Source of the DNA: Clostridiales bacterium | GTDB taxonomy: Bacteria > Bacillota > Clostridia > TANB77 > CAG-508 | Assembly: GCA_003525075.1 (NCBI GenBank) | Contig: DQFO01000014.1 | Location: 1 to 64,000 of the forward strand | Reading direction: 5' to 3' | DNA length: 64,000 nt | In this document: positions 24,885 to 33,929 of the stretch, one piece after another | Layout of the letters: each line of letters begins with the position of its first letter | Numbering within the stretch: position 1 is the first letter of the stretch | Position numbers and translations under genes: made by a program | The notes under the pieces: model-generated | What the model was told of the DNA's origin: nothing | The model's input: only the letters and a program-made list of their open reading frames with translations | Databases searched by the model: none

Positions 24885-25358
24885 TTATCCAATAAAATCT
24901 TCGACAATCTTTAATATTTTTCCTGTATTTTTTACATATTTTTGAGGAATAAAATTTTTTACTTTGTCTAATGCTTCACCTAATTCACTTACATCATGTA
25001 GCCCTATTATATATCCTTTTTCATTAAATGATTCTATTATTTCTACTTGATGGTCATTAACATGTTCATTATATTTTCCTAATCTTGGAACTGCTATTAC
25101 TTTTTTTCCTTTTGTTATAGCAGTTATTATTGAGCCTACACCTCCATGTGTAATAATTACATCTGCTTTATCTACTAATTTTGCAAACTCGTCTTGTGGT
25201 ACTTCATCTAGTATTTTCATATTAGGTGAATTAAATTTTGTATATCCACTTTGTACAACAACTTCTTCTTTTATTTTTCCATTATCTATATTTTTTTGAA
25301 CTTCTTCTAATAATCTATGGAAACTATTATTTTGTGTTCCTAATGTTACTAATATCAA
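24885..25358 (-). CDS. Alg13/PssE-like glycosyltransferase catalytic subunit
   Basis: This 157-residue protein is the C-terminal half of a GT28/MurG-type enzyme: ILVTLGTQNNSFHRLL at the start and ADVIITHGGVGSI and PRLGKYNEHVNDHQ at the nucleotide-sugar site. The start is a TTG at 25358 that overlaps the TGA of the upstream gene, with GGAGGTG seven bases before it; the longer ATG frame from 25412 adds unrelated residues. By family, it binds the UDP-sugar and works with the membrane Alg14-like partner just upstream. The sugar product is unknown. Confidence 0.85.
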   Translation of the reverse strand: MILVTLGTQNNSFHRLLEEVQKNIDNGKIKEEVVVQSGYTKFNSPNMKILDEVPQDEFAKLVDKADVIITHGGVGSIITAITKGKKVIAVPRLGKYNEHVNDHQVEIIESFNEKGYIIGLHDVSELGEALDKVKNFIPQKYVKNTGKILKIVEDFIG

Positions 25359-25831
25359 TATATTGCACCTCCATATACAGCTTTTGGATATATTTTTAAC
25401 AATTCTTCCCATTGTACAATAAATAAGTCTGCTATTGGATAAACTAACCTTCCTGTTGCTGTTTTTCTATTTCTATTTGCAAATGTTTCTATATATATTA
25501 TTTTACTTCCAAATATTTTTCCTAAATAACACATTGGTCCTGCTGTATGTGTTCCTGTCGTAACTATATATTGTGGTCTTAATTTAAAATATAAATATAT
25601 TGTTTTAAAACATAAAAATGTGTAAATAAAAATATATCTAAATAATTTTTGTCTTGTTCCATATGGTAAATACATTATTTTATCACCATATTTTTCTGTT
25701 AATTTTTCTGTTGATTTGTCTTTTTCTGTTATTATATGGTAATCATATTTTTCAAATAATGGTTGTAATTGTTGTAATTCATTAAAATGTCCACCTGTAC
25801 TTGATATAAATAATACTCTTTTTTTCTTCAT
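25355..25831 (-). CDS. Alg14/PssD-like glycosyltransferase membrane subunit
   Basis: The protein (158 residues from ATG 25831, 11 bases after AAAGGAG) begins with KKKRVLFISSTGGHFNELQQL, typical of Alg14 and PssD. It has a hydrophobic segment (FRYIFIYTFLCFKTIYLYF) for membrane association and the conserved TTGTHTAGPMCYLGK. It recruits the catalytic Alg13-like subunit, whose start overlaps this stop, to add a sugar to a lipid-linked acceptor. Such pairs occur in exopolysaccharide clusters; here the pair follows trmB. Confidence 0.85.
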   Translation of the reverse strand: MKKKRVLFISSTGGHFNELQQLQPLFEKYDYHIITEKDKSTEKLTEKYGDKIMYLPYGTRQKLFRYIFIYTFLCFKTIYLYFKLRPQYIVTTGTHTAGPMCYLGKIFGSKIIYIETFANRNRKTATGRLVYPIADLFIVQWEELLKIYPKAVYGGAIY

Positions 25832-25855
25832 TTTTATCAAGACTCCTTTGTTCAT

Positions 25856-26521
25856 TTAATTTTTTATTTTTGCTATTAATGCTTTTATTTTTATTCCTTG
25901 TTTTGAAAACATTTTTTCATGTTCTGTTTCTATGTTGTTTTCCCATATTGGTTCACTATGTAAATCATATGTTTTATTTATTATCTCAAAACCAGCTTCT
26001 TCAAAATATCCTAAACTTGCTCTAAATAAATCATCATCATCTGTTTTGAAGTAAATTTCTGCATCATTTGCTAAAAATTCTTTATATTTTTCTAATTGTC
26101 TTGTATGTGTTAATCTCTTTTTTCTGTGTTTTCCCTTTGGCCAAGGATTACAGAAATTTATATATATTCTTTTAATATTGTCTTCTTTAGATAGTATTAA
26201 TCCTATTCTTTCTATGTCAAACCTTGTTAATAATACATTATCTATTTCTTTATTTGTTTCATTATATGTTTGTTCAACTGTCCTTTTAGCTAGTCCTAAC
26301 ATTGCATCAACTAAATCTATTGCAATATAATTTATTTCTGGATTTTGAAATGCTATTTGTGATATAAATTGTCCTTTTCCACATCCTAATTCTAAATGTA
26401 TTGGATTTTCTTTATTTTTAAATTCTTGTATCCATTTTCCTTTTAATTCTTCTGGATTGTCTCTATAAAATTCACTTGCTTCTAGTTCTGGTCTTGCCCA
26501 TGGTTTAAACCTTATTCTCAT
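25856..26521 (-). CDS. trmB: tRNA (guanine-N7-)-methyltransferase
   Basis: TrmB makes m7G46 in the tRNA variable loop using S-adenosylmethionine. The 221-residue protein shows motif [17 protein letters not shown], and the family-specific [18 protein letters not shown] and [12 protein letters not shown]. Its first 17 bases overlap the end of the upstream DUF5662 gene, and GGAGAAATTAG gives its ribosome binding site. It starts a polycistron continuing into the split glycosyltransferase. Confidence 0.95.
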   Translation of the reverse strand: MRIRFKPWARPELEASEFYRDNPEELKGKWIQEFKNKENPIHLELGCGKGQFISQIAFQNPEINYIAIDLVDAMLGLAKRTVEQTYNETNKEIDNVLLTRFDIERIGLILSKEDNIKRIYINFCNPWPKGKHRKKRLTHTRQLEKYKEFLANDAEIYFKTDDDDLFRASLGYFEEAGFEIINKTYDLHSEPIWENNIETEHEKMFSKQGIKIKALIAKIKN

Positions 26522-27077
26522 CTAATTTCTCCATTCTTACACAATATTTGTCATATACTTCTCTAATATTCTTTTTTGTAAGTGTTTTATCTATTCCTTG
26601 TTCACTTACTTGTGTAAATATTTCTAATAAAAATTTGTCTATTTGTGGATGTACTATTGATGTTTCTCTTTCTTTCATATAATATTTTATTTGTGTGTCT
26701 TGTTTCCAATCTTTACCATTATATACTATTCCAGCTGCCATTTTGTCACATACCATTTCTACTGCATATTTATATGGCATTATTATTGCTTTTTGTGGCA
26801 ATGCCCAGTCTACCCAATATTCTGGATGATGTTTATTTCTTCCTTTGTGATGTAGCCATGCTTTTGAATATCCATTTTTTTGCTTACATACTATTATGGG
26901 GCTTTTTTTACCATTATAGTATTTTACGCTTTCAAAAAATTCTTCTGGTGAGAATTTTGACCAATCATGCATAAATCCTCTCCATGGTATTCCTACTTTA
27001 CATGCTAATTTGAATACTACCCATTTGTGTTTTGATACTAGTTTTATATGTTTGAATATTTTTTCTACTATGTTCAT
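26505..27077 (-). CDS. DUF5662 family protein (HD-like metal motif)
   Basis: The protein (190 residues from ATG 27077 behind GAAGGGA; longer in-frame starts have no site) has paired His/Asp motifs: [13 protein letters not shown] and [13 protein letters not shown]. This matches the DUF5662 group, of unknown function, and the arrangement suggests a metal-binding helical fold. It has no signal peptide. It overlaps trmB and shares the promoter at 27109-27137. Metal binding is inferred. Confidence 0.75.
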   Translation of the reverse strand: MNIVEKIFKHIKLVSKHKWVVFKLACKVGIPWRGFMHDWSKFSPEEFFESVKYYNGKKSPIIVCKQKNGYSKAWLHHKGRNKHHPEYWVDWALPQKAIIMPYKYAVEMVCDKMAAGIVYNGKDWKQDTQIKYYMKERETSIVHPQIDKFLLEIFTQVSEQGIDKTLTKKNIREVYDKYCVRMEKLDENKV

Positions 27078-27108
27078 TATTTTTTTCCCTTCTTTTTTTC
27101 CATGTGTT

Positions 27109-27137
27109 ATTATATCAAGTTTTATCAAGATAGTCAA
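27109..27137 (-). promoter_or_regulatory. Promoter of the DUF5662-trmB-alg14/13-like operon
   Basis: TTGACT, a 17-base spacer and TATAAT are read on the minus strand, about 30 bases from the start. It diverges from the promoter at 27164. Confidence 0.7.
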
Positions 27138-27163
27138 TTTGTATTTGGAGTTTTGCAATAAAT

Positions 27164-27192
27164 TTGACTATTTATAAAAGATTTTGTAAAAT
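27164..27192 (+). promoter_or_regulatory. Promoter of the pseudouridine synthase gene
   Basis: TTGACT, a 17-base spacer and TAAAAT lie shortly before GGAGG and the ATG at 27209. Confidence 0.55.
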
Positions 27193-27208
27193 AATTGTGG
27201 AGGCTAAT

Positions 27209-28081
27209 ATGTACTTAGAATATAAAGTTATAGATAATAAATATACAAATATAAATCAAATTTTAAAACAAGAATTCAAACTTTCAGCAAAATTAATGCA
27301 CAAAGTAATTAGTAATAAATTTGTGTTATTAAACAATATTCCAATAGATACACGTACAATACCTAACAATGGAGATATCATAAAAGTTGATTTGAATTAT
27401 GAAGAAGAAAATGACAATATTGTTCCAACAAAAATGGAACTTAACATTTTATATGAAGATGATGGTCTATTAATTTTAAATAAGCCTGCTGGTATTGCAG
27501 TTCATCCATCTATTTTACATTTTTCAGATAGCTTATCAAATGGTGTTAGATTTTATTTTGATTCTATTAGTTTAAAAAAGAAAATTAGACCTGTTAATAG
27601 ACTTGATTTAGACACCTCTGGGATTATAATTTTTGCCAAAAATGAATATGTTCAAGAATGTTTAATAAAACAAATGAATTCACATATATTAAAGAAAGAA
27701 TATATAGCAATTGTTTCTGGAATTTTAAATGATAAATCTGGTACAATTAATCTTCCTATTTCTCGTAAAGATGGAAGTATTATCGAAAGATGTGTTTCTG
27801 AAGATGGCCAAACAGCAATTACAGACTATTCTGTTATTAAAGAATTAGATAATATGTCTGTTGTAAAATGTGTATTACAAACAGGTCGTACTCATCAAAT
27901 AAGAGTTCATTTTAGTGCAATTGGTCATCCACTTATTGGTGATTTTTTGTATGGTTCTAAATCTGGTTTTATCAATAGACAAGCATTACATAGTTACCAT
28001 ATTTCTTTCATTCACCCTATTTCAAATAAAATTATTAACATATATTGTGAATTACCTGACGACATGAAAAAAATCGGCTAA
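27209..28081 (+). CDS. RluA/RluD family RNA pseudouridine synthase
   Basis: The protein isomerises uridine to pseudouridine in rRNA or tRNA. From ATG 27209 (GGAGG five bases before) it is 290 residues: an N-terminal S4-like RNA-binding domain (about 10-75), then the catalytic domain with NRLDLDTSGIIIFAKN containing the catalytic aspartate, and CVLQTGRTHQIRVHFSAIGHPLIGD. In many relatives the first residue of the NRLD block is His. The TTG at 27164 lies inside the promoter -35 region and is rejected. The target base cannot be told from sequence. Confidence 0.92.
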   Translation: MYLEYKVIDNKYTNINQILKQEFKLSAKLMHKVISNKFVLLNNIPIDTRTIPNNGDIIKVDLNYEEENDNIVPTKMELNILYEDDGLLILNKPAGIAVHPSILHFSDSLSNGVRFYFDSISLKKKIRPVNRLDLDTSGIIIFAKNEYVQECLIKQMNSHILKKEYIAIVSGILNDKSGTINLPISRKDGSIIERCVSEDGQTAITDYSVIKELDNMSVVKCVLQTGRTHQIRVHFSAIGHPLIGDFLYGSKSGFINRQALHSYHISFIHPISNKIINIYCELPDDMKKIG

Positions 28082-28097
28082 ATTAGTCGATTTTTTT
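28067..28097. terminator. Bidirectional terminator between the rluD-like and trmR-like genes
   Basis: AAAAAATCGGC pairs with GTCGATTTTTT (one G-U) with T-runs on both strands. It overlaps the stop codons of both convergent genes. Confidence 0.7.
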
Positions 28098-28679
28098 TCT
28101 TCTACTTACAGCAAGACCATCTCCAACTTCAAGTATTTCAGTTTCAAGGTTTGGATCTTCTGTAACCTCTTTTATATATTCACGCAAATTTCTTACAGCT
28201 GTACGTTGTTTATGTTTATTATAATCACTCATAACATATCCTTTATATAATATATTATCAGCTAATATAACTCCATTAGGTTTCAACATTCGTAAAGATT
28301 CTTTTAAGAAAAATGGATATTTTCCTTTTGCAGCATCTATAAATGCAACATCATATTGTTCATTTAAAGTTGGTAGAATTTCAACAGCATCACCTTCATA
28401 AATATTTATCTTATCTTCTAGTCCAACATTTTTTATATTTATTTTTGCTTCTGCAATTCTTTCTTCATCTCTTTCTATGGTATCAATTATTCCACCATCT
28501 TCAAGATATTCAGAAAAACACATTGCTGAATATCCAACAGCTGTCCCTATTTCTAATATTCTTTTTGGTTTTACTTCCTTCAAAATTTTATCTACAACTT
28601 CTAATGTATCATCCATTATTATTGGAATATGCTCTTCCAATGCTTTTTGTTTTATTTTTTCTAATTCTTTTTTATTCAT
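28083..28679 (-). CDS. O-methyltransferase, TrmR/YrrM-like
   Basis: This class I methyltransferase (198 residues from ATG 28679) carries ILEIGTAVGYSAMCFSEYL, DTIERDEERIAEA, and FIDAAKGKYPFFL, typical of the family 3 O-methyltransferases. B. subtilis TrmR (YrrM) makes 5-methoxyuridine from 5-hydroxyuridine at tRNA position 34; the same role is likely here. The upstream gene's TAA lies one base before this ATG, and GAGG inside that gene is a good ribosome binding site, so the two are translationally coupled. An ATG at 28697 is possible. Confidence 0.85.
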   Translation of the reverse strand: MNKKELEKIKQKALEEHIPIIMDDTLEVVDKILKEVKPKRILEIGTAVGYSAMCFSEYLEDGGIIDTIERDEERIAEAKINIKNVGLEDKINIYEGDAVEILPTLNEQYDVAFIDAAKGKYPFFLKESLRMLKPNGVILADNILYKGYVMSDYNKHKQRTAVRNLREYIKEVTEDPNLETEILEVGDGLAVSRRKKID

Positions 28680-28680
28680 T

Positions 28681-29007
28681 TTATCTTGCCTCATCATAGC
28701 TATTACCTTTTAATTTTCTTCTTTTTTGTTCCTCTTTTTGCATTTCTTCATTAATCCATTGAAGTATAACATTATTAGAAAAAGTATTTTCTCCATATAT
28801 TTCAGCAATCATTTCATATGCTCTGTCTATTTTTCCAGTTTTTCTGAATTCATTCCATGCTATAGCTCTTGGTCCTAATTGTGGTTTTCTTATCTCTTTT
28901 TTATCTTTTGCAGTTTTTTCAATACTTATTAATTGTTTTTCACAAACAATTCTACTTCTTACACTTCCTTTTAAATAACCTTTTCTATTGCAATCTCTTT
29001 TTGACAT
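28681..29007 (-). CDS. Hypothetical basic protein (108 aa)
   Basis: I do not recognise this family. The protein begins MSKRDCNRKGYLKG, is strongly basic (many Lys and Arg), lacks a signal peptide or membrane helix, and is predicted mostly helical in its C-terminal two thirds (AYEMIAEIYGENTF, NEEMQKEEQKRRKLKG). Basic charge and coupling to a tRNA methyltransferase gene suggest an RNA-related role, but this is only context. AAGGAAGG precedes the ATG. Confidence 0.7.
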   Translation of the reverse strand: MSKRDCNRKGYLKGSVRSRIVCEKQLISIEKTAKDKKEIRKPQLGPRAIAWNEFRKTGKIDRAYEMIAEIYGENTFSNNVILQWINEEMQKEEQKRRKLKGNSYDEAR

Positions 29008-29033
29008 AAAACTCCTTCCTTTCTCAACAAAAA

Positions 29034-29076
29034 CAAAGACTAATTAGATAAATTTATTTCACCAAATCAGTCTTTG
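29034..29076 (-). terminator. Terminator of typA
   Basis: CAAAGACT and AGTCTTTG pair, with further partial pairing toward the loop, followed by TTTTTG on the minus strand. Confidence 0.6.
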
Positions 29077-29086
29077 CTTTAATCAT

Positions 29087-30907
29087 CTATTTATTTGCGT
29101 TTCTTGCTGCTCTTTCTCTTTCTTTATTGTCTAAGATTTTCTTTCTTAATCTTATTGATTTTGGTGTAACTTCTACTAATTCATCATCTTGGATAAATTC
29201 TATAGCTTTTTCAAGTGACATTTGAATTGGTGGTACTAATCTTAAAGCATCATCAGATCCTGAAGCTCTTGTGTTTGTTAAATGTTTTTCTTTACATACA
29301 TTTATTGCTAAATCTTCTCCTCTTGAATTTAATCCAACTATCATTCCTTCATATACATCAACACCAGGTCCTATGAATAATTCTCCTTTGTCTTGTGCAT
29401 TATATAATCCATATGTTATTGATGTTCCATTTTCAAATGCTACAATTGTTCCTCTAACTCTTGCTACAACTTCTCCTTTATATGGTTCGTAGCAATCAAA
29501 TATACTGTTCATAACTCCTTCACCTTTTGTATCTGTAAGGAACTCTGTTCTATATCCAATTAATCCTCTTGCTGGAATCTTGAATTCGATTTTTGTATGT
29601 CCTGCTTCAGCTGGTTCCATATTAACCATTTCAGCTTTTCTTCTTCCTAGTTTTTCAATTACTGTTCCTACTGAATCATCTGGAATGTTTACAACTAATC
29701 TTTCAATTGGTTCACATTTTACACCATCAATTTCTTTCATGATTACTTTTGGTCTAGATACTAATAATTCATATCCTTCTCTTCTCATTGTTTCTATTAA
29801 TACTGATAAGTGTAATTCTCCTCTTCCTGATACTATAAATGAATCAGGTGATGCTGTTTCTTCAACTCTTAAGCTTACATTTCTGTCTAATTCTTTGAAT
29901 AATCTATCTCTTAAATGTCTTGATGTTATGAATTGTCCTTCTCTTCCAGCAAATGGTCCATTGTTTACACTAAATGTCATAGATACTGTTGGTTCATCAA
30001 TATCTACAAATGGTATTTTTTCTGGATTATTGAAATCACATATTGTGTCTCCAATATGAATATTTGGAAGTCCTGCTACTTCTATAATATCTCCAGCAGA
30101 TGCTTCATCAACTTCTACTTTCTTTAATCCCATATGTGTATAAACTTTTGCTACTTTTCCTTGTGATATTTTATCATCTTTTTCACAAATGCTTACTGGC
30201 ATACCAACTTTTATTGTTCCTCTTTCAAGTCTTCCTACTGCAATTCTTCCTACATAATCATCATAATCAATGTTTGATACTAACATTTGTGCAGGTCCTT
30301 CTACATCACAGTTTGGTGCTTGAATTGTGTTTATTATTGTTTCAAATAAACATGTTAAATCTCCATCTGGATCATCTAAATTTAATTTTGCAACTCCATT
30401 TTTTGCTGATGCATATACTACTGGGAAGTCTAATTGATCATCATTTGCATCTAACTCTATAAATAATTCCATTACTTCATCTAATACTTTTTGTGGTTCT
30501 GCACCAGGTCTATCTATTTTGTTTATTACTACAATTGGTTTTAAATTCATTGCTAATGATTTTTTTAATACTTCTCTTGTTTGTGGCATTGCTCCCTCAA
30601 ATGCGTCTACTAATAAAAGTACTCCATCAACTGTTTTTAAAACTCTTTCTACTTCTCCACCAAAATCAGCATGTCCAGGAGTGTCAACTATATTAATTTT
30701 TACTCCATTAAACATAACTGCTGTATTTTTGGCTAATATTGTAATTCCTCTTTCTTTTTCTTGGTCATTTGAGTCCATTACTCTTTCTGCTACTTGTTCA
30801 TTATCTCTAAATACATGGCTTTGTCTTAATAATGCATCTACTAATGTTGTTTTTCCATGGTCAACGTGTGCTATAATTGCTATATTTCTTATATTTTTGT
30901 TATTCAT
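29087..30907 (-). CDS. typA: Translational GTPase TypA/BipA
   Basis: TypA is a ribosome-binding GTPase of the EF-G family involved in 50S assembly and stress growth. The 606 residues start with the G1 motif AHVDHGKTTLVDALL, followed by DTPGHADFGGEV (G3) and NKIDRPGA (G4). Domain V-like and BipA-specific C-terminal regions follow (GRGELHLSVLIETMRREGYE, PIQMSLEKAIEFIQDDELVEVTP). Codons look like those of a well-expressed gene. It lies 65 bases after plsC. Confidence 0.97.
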   Translation of the reverse strand: MNNKNIRNIAIIAHVDHGKTTLVDALLRQSHVFRDNEQVAERVMDSNDQEKERGITILAKNTAVMFNGVKINIVDTPGHADFGGEVERVLKTVDGVLLLVDAFEGAMPQTREVLKKSLAMNLKPIVVINKIDRPGAEPQKVLDEVMELFIELDANDDQLDFPVVYASAKNGVAKLNLDDPDGDLTCLFETIINTIQAPNCDVEGPAQMLVSNIDYDDYVGRIAVGRLERGTIKVGMPVSICEKDDKISQGKVAKVYTHMGLKKVEVDEASAGDIIEVAGLPNIHIGDTICDFNNPEKIPFVDIDEPTVSMTFSVNNGPFAGREGQFITSRHLRDRLFKELDRNVSLRVEETASPDSFIVSGRGELHLSVLIETMRREGYELLVSRPKVIMKEIDGVKCEPIERLVVNIPDDSVGTVIEKLGRRKAEMVNMEPAEAGHTKIEFKIPARGLIGYRTEFLTDTKGEGVMNSIFDCYEPYKGEVVARVRGTIVAFENGTSITYGLYNAQDKGELFIGPGVDVYEGMIVGLNSRGEDLAINVCKEKHLTNTRASGSDDALRLVPPIQMSLEKAIEFIQDDELVEVTPKSIRLRKKILDNKERERAARNANK

Positions 30908-30972
30908 TTTTATTTCCTTCCTTTTATTACTTTGATTTTTGCACTATTCGTGTTTTGTTTTTATTAACATTT

Positions 30973-31587
30973 TTATTTTTCTTTACTTAATTTTATTATC
31001 TCTTCCATTATTTCTTCTGTTATTTTATCAAGTTCTTCTTTATCATTTTTATCTCTATCACTAAAGTCCATTGGTTTTCCATATCTAATTGTCATTTGTT
31101 TAAATGGTTTTTCACCTCCACTTATTCCTACTGGAATAACTTTGGCACCAGTTCTAACAGCAAAAAATGCAGCACCATCTTTTACTTTTTCACCTTTTTC
31201 TATCCCATTTCTTGTTCCTTCTGGAAATAGTGCTATACTTTCACCATTTTTTAATGCTTTTAATGTTGTTTTTATAGCTGATAAATCTTTTGAGTCTCTT
31301 TTAACATATATTCCATCAAATACAACTCCAAGAAATGCAAAAAATTTGTTTTTTCGTAATTCTTCTTTGGCTAAAAATCTTACATGTCTTTTTGCTGTTA
31401 CTACTATTAATGGCGGGTCTTTATATGTTCTATGATTTCCACAATATATTAATGGCTCTTTTTTATTCTTTGGAATGTTTTCTTGTCCAATAACTTTTAC
31501 TCTATATATTACTACAAAATACAGCTTTATAGCAAATCTTACTATTATTCTAATTATCTGTTTAAAAAATAATTTAATTTTCTTCAT
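30973..31587 (-). CDS. plsC: 1-acyl-sn-glycerol-3-phosphate acyltransferase
   Basis: PlsC acylates lysophosphatidic acid to phosphatidic acid at the membrane. The protein has an N-terminal hydrophobic segment and the acyltransferase motifs NHRTYKD (HX4D) and FPEGTRNG, followed by GAKVIPVGISG. The ATG at 31587 overlaps the upstream gene by 14 bases and gives MKKIKLFFKQ; an ATG at 31611 would add eight residues. No strong ribosome binding site is seen for either, so coupling to the upstream gene is likely. Confidence 0.9.
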   Translation of the reverse strand: MKKIKLFFKQIIRIIVRFAIKLYFVVIYRVKVIGQENIPKNKKEPLIYCGNHRTYKDPPLIVVTAKRHVRFLAKEELRKNKFFAFLGVVFDGIYVKRDSKDLSAIKTTLKALKNGESIALFPEGTRNGIEKGEKVKDGAAFFAVRTGAKVIPVGISGGEKPFKQMTIRYGKPMDFSDRDKNDKEELDKITEEIMEEIIKLSKEK

Positions 31588-32425
31588 CTTCTTTTTCTGG
31601 GACATAGACATTTTTTGCTACTACTTCTAATGATACAACATTCATTGATGTTAATTTATCTATTTCCTTTTTTGCCCTTTCTTTAAATTCTCTTAAAACA
31701 TCTTTTACTTTACAACCATATATTATTGTTACTTCCATATAGATACTCGGTCCTTCTGCAGAACTTGTTACTCTTGTTCTTTGAACTTTATATATTTCTG
31801 GAATTTTTCTTGCAACATTTTCCATTATTTGTCTAAATACTGTATCAGATATTGTGAATTTCCCCATATAGCTAAATGTTGGTCTTATTATTGTTTTCTC
31901 TGATATATATGGTTTTTCTCCAATTCCCTTTGATTTGAAAATTTGTAATGGATCTAATAAATATCCTGAGAAATCTTTTTTCAGTTCAAATGTTGGTACT
32001 GGTATTACATGTTTTCCTTCTGTTTCTCTAATATGTCTCGCTGTTTTCATTTCTTCTTCTGTTGCAACTTCATTTATATATGTTGTTTTTGATATTTGTG
32101 GTAAGCCTAAATTTTCGGCTATTTTTGCTACCATTCCATCAGATGTTCCTAATATTAGTATTTTTTCTGGTTTATATTTTTTTAGTGCTTTTACTATTTG
32201 ATTTTGTTCATCTTTACTTAAAAATAGTGCATGTTTTACTGTTTCAATCTTTGTAGGTGCTTTTTTAGCTGACAACCCCGCAACAATTTCATTATCTTTT
32301 ATAAGTAAACCATCATCTATTATAAAATTTATGTCATTTTCACTTGCAACCATTTGGGCTCTATAACTTTTTCCTGTTCCAGATGGTCCTACAAATGCAT
32401 ATACTTTGATTTTTTCAAATCCCAT
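31574..32425 (-). CDS. P-loop NTPase fused to an Asp23/Gls24-like domain
   Basis: The 283-residue protein starts with a Walker A motif GPSGTGKSYRAQ (13-24) and an ATPase-like domain to about residue 125 (KILILGTSDGMVAKIAENL). The C-terminal part (about 190-270) resembles Asp23/Gls24 envelope-stress proteins: SAEGPSIYMEVTIIYG, VLREFKERAKKEIDKLT, SLEVVAKNVYVPE. Asp23-family proteins collect at the membrane under cell-wall stress. The fusion would couple nucleotide binding to that domain. It overlaps plsC. The Asp23 match is by eye and needs a profile search. Confidence 0.75.
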   Translation of the reverse strand: MGFEKIKVYAFVGPSGTGKSYRAQMVASENDINFIIDDGLLIKDNEIVAGLSAKKAPTKIETVKHALFLSKDEQNQIVKALKKYKPEKILILGTSDGMVAKIAENLGLPQISKTTYINEVATEEEMKTARHIRETEGKHVIPVPTFELKKDFSGYLLDPLQIFKSKGIGEKPYISEKTIIRPTFSYMGKFTISDTVFRQIMENVARKIPEIYKVQRTRVTSSAEGPSIYMEVTIIYGCKVKDVLREFKERAKKEIDKLTSMNVVSLEVVAKNVYVPEKEDEEN

Positions 32426-32465
32426 ATTTTTTCCTCTATTTTAATTTTTATCTTTTTAGTAAAAC

Positions 32466-32489
32466 AAAAGTGGATTATTTTGTCCACCT
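32466..32489 (-). other. Hairpin between the GT2 and P-loop genes
   Basis: AAGTGGA and TCCACCTT pair imperfectly around a T-rich loop. It lies next to a stronger terminator at 32502-32525 and may be part of the same 3' end. Confidence 0.4.
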
Positions 32490-32501
32490 TATTTACACGA
32501 T

Positions 32502-32525
32502 AAAGACACGATTGTACGTGTCTTT
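32502..32525 (-). terminator. Terminator of the membrane GT2 gene
   Basis: AAAGACACG and CGTGTCTTT form a perfect stem around ATTGTA, five bases after the stop codon. Confidence 0.75.
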
Positions 32526-32529
32526 AGTT

Positions 32530-33783
32530 TTAAATCTTTTCAGGAACTTCTTCCTCTTTAACTTCTGCTATTTTTATATCTCTAACATGTTCAATTTTTT
32601 CCCATGTTGTTTCTCTTTTAAATAAGCATTTTAAATTTATTATTACCCATGTTCCCATAAATGCCGGATAGCATAATAGTCCTTTTATCATAGGTTTTAT
32701 TGGTTTCTTCTCTAATACCATTACAAATAATGCTGTAAATATTGGGAATAATAATGTTGGAATTAGATAGTTTAAAATGTTTACTATAAATAACCATGTT
32801 GTCATTGCTTTACTTACATACATTATACAGTTTATTAGTATTAATCCAAATGTTACTACTAATATTGGTGTTGTTCCTGCTATATATAGCAATCCGTCAA
32901 AATTCATTAATGTTTTATGTTCTTTTACTGCTTTATATAATTGACCTGTATATGTTTTTAAACATTGCATATGTCCTACTGTCCATCTGCTTCTTTGTGA
33001 CCATGATTGTTTGAATGATGTTGGTTGTTCATCATATACTATTGCATCTGTTGCCCAACCTAATTTTCTTCCTTGAATTATTTGTTTTAATGAAAATTCA
33101 ATGTCTTCTGTTAATGTTTGTGTTTCCCATCCATTTGGTTTTACTACATCAAATTTTACCATAAATCCTGTTCCATTTAGTAATGGTGATAATCCTATAT
33201 TATATCTTGCTAAATGGTACATTCTGTGCATTGTCCAATAAAACAATGCATATCCTGCTGTTATCCAATTGTCTGTTGGATTTTTTATGTCTCTATATCC
33301 TTGAACAACTTCTTCTCCTTGACATAGTTTTTTGTTCATATTTTTTATAAAGTTTTTATCAACAATGTTGTCTGCATCAAATACAAAGAATGCATCATAA
33401 TCTGCATTTTCTGCTATTTTTTGTTTTAAAAACCATTGTAATGCATATCCTTTTGTTTTATGTGCATTATCAAATCTTTCATATACTATTGCTCCTGCTT
33501 TTCTTGCAACTTCTGCTGTTTTATCTGTACAGTTATCTGCAATAACATATATATCATATAAGTTTTTATCATATGTTTGATTTTTTAAGCTTTCTATTAA
33601 ATTGGCTACGACCATTTCTTCATTATGTGCTGGTATTATTGCCATAAATTTGTGATTTTTATTTACTAAATATGGTTTATCTTTTAATTTAACTAATGCA
33701 CACAAACTTATTACAAATTGATAACACCAAAATGCTGTTAACACCCATATAAGTGCTTGCTTTAGTATATATAAATATTCCAT
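32530..33783 (-). CDS. Membrane glycosyltransferase family 2
   Basis: The 417-residue protein has an N-terminal membrane helix, a GT2 domain (about 45-300) with AIIPAHNEEMVV, VIADNCTD, VFDADNIVD (DxD) and QRSRWTVGHMQ (QxxRW), and several C-terminal helices (about 305-395). The QxxRW motif marks processive or cellulose/hyaluronan-synthase-like enzymes. The product polymer cannot be told. It is a single-gene unit with promoter 33859-33887 and terminator 32502-32525. Confidence 0.9.
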   Translation of the reverse strand: MEYLYILKQALIWVLTAFWCYQFVISLCALVKLKDKPYLVNKNHKFMAIIPAHNEEMVVANLIESLKNQTYDKNLYDIYVIADNCTDKTAEVARKAGAIVYERFDNAHKTKGYALQWFLKQKIAENADYDAFFVFDADNIVDKNFIKNMNKKLCQGEEVVQGYRDIKNPTDNWITAGYALFYWTMHRMYHLARYNIGLSPLLNGTGFMVKFDVVKPNGWETQTLTEDIEFSLKQIIQGRKLGWATDAIVYDEQPTSFKQSWSQRSRWTVGHMQCLKTYTGQLYKAVKEHKTLMNFDGLLYIAGTTPILVVTFGLILINCIMYVSKAMTTWLFIVNILNYLIPTLLFPIFTALFVMVLEKKPIKPMIKGLLCYPAFMGTWVIINLKCLFKRETTWEKIEHVRDIKIAEVKEEEVPEKI

Positions 33784-33858
33784 TTTTTAACCTCTCTTTT
33801 TTCTTATATTATATATTTTTTCTTTATATTTACTATATTGTATTTTTTTGCCTTTTAT

Positions 33859-33887
33859 ATTATACTATGTTTATTATTATTTTGCAA
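33859..33887 (-). promoter_or_regulatory. Promoter of the membrane GT2 gene
   Basis: TTGCAA, a 17-base spacer and TATAAT are read on the minus strand about 75 bases before the start. Confidence 0.65.
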
Positions 33888-33929
33888 TAATTTTAATAAA
33901 ATTTTTACCATTTTTACTTTTTATGTAAA

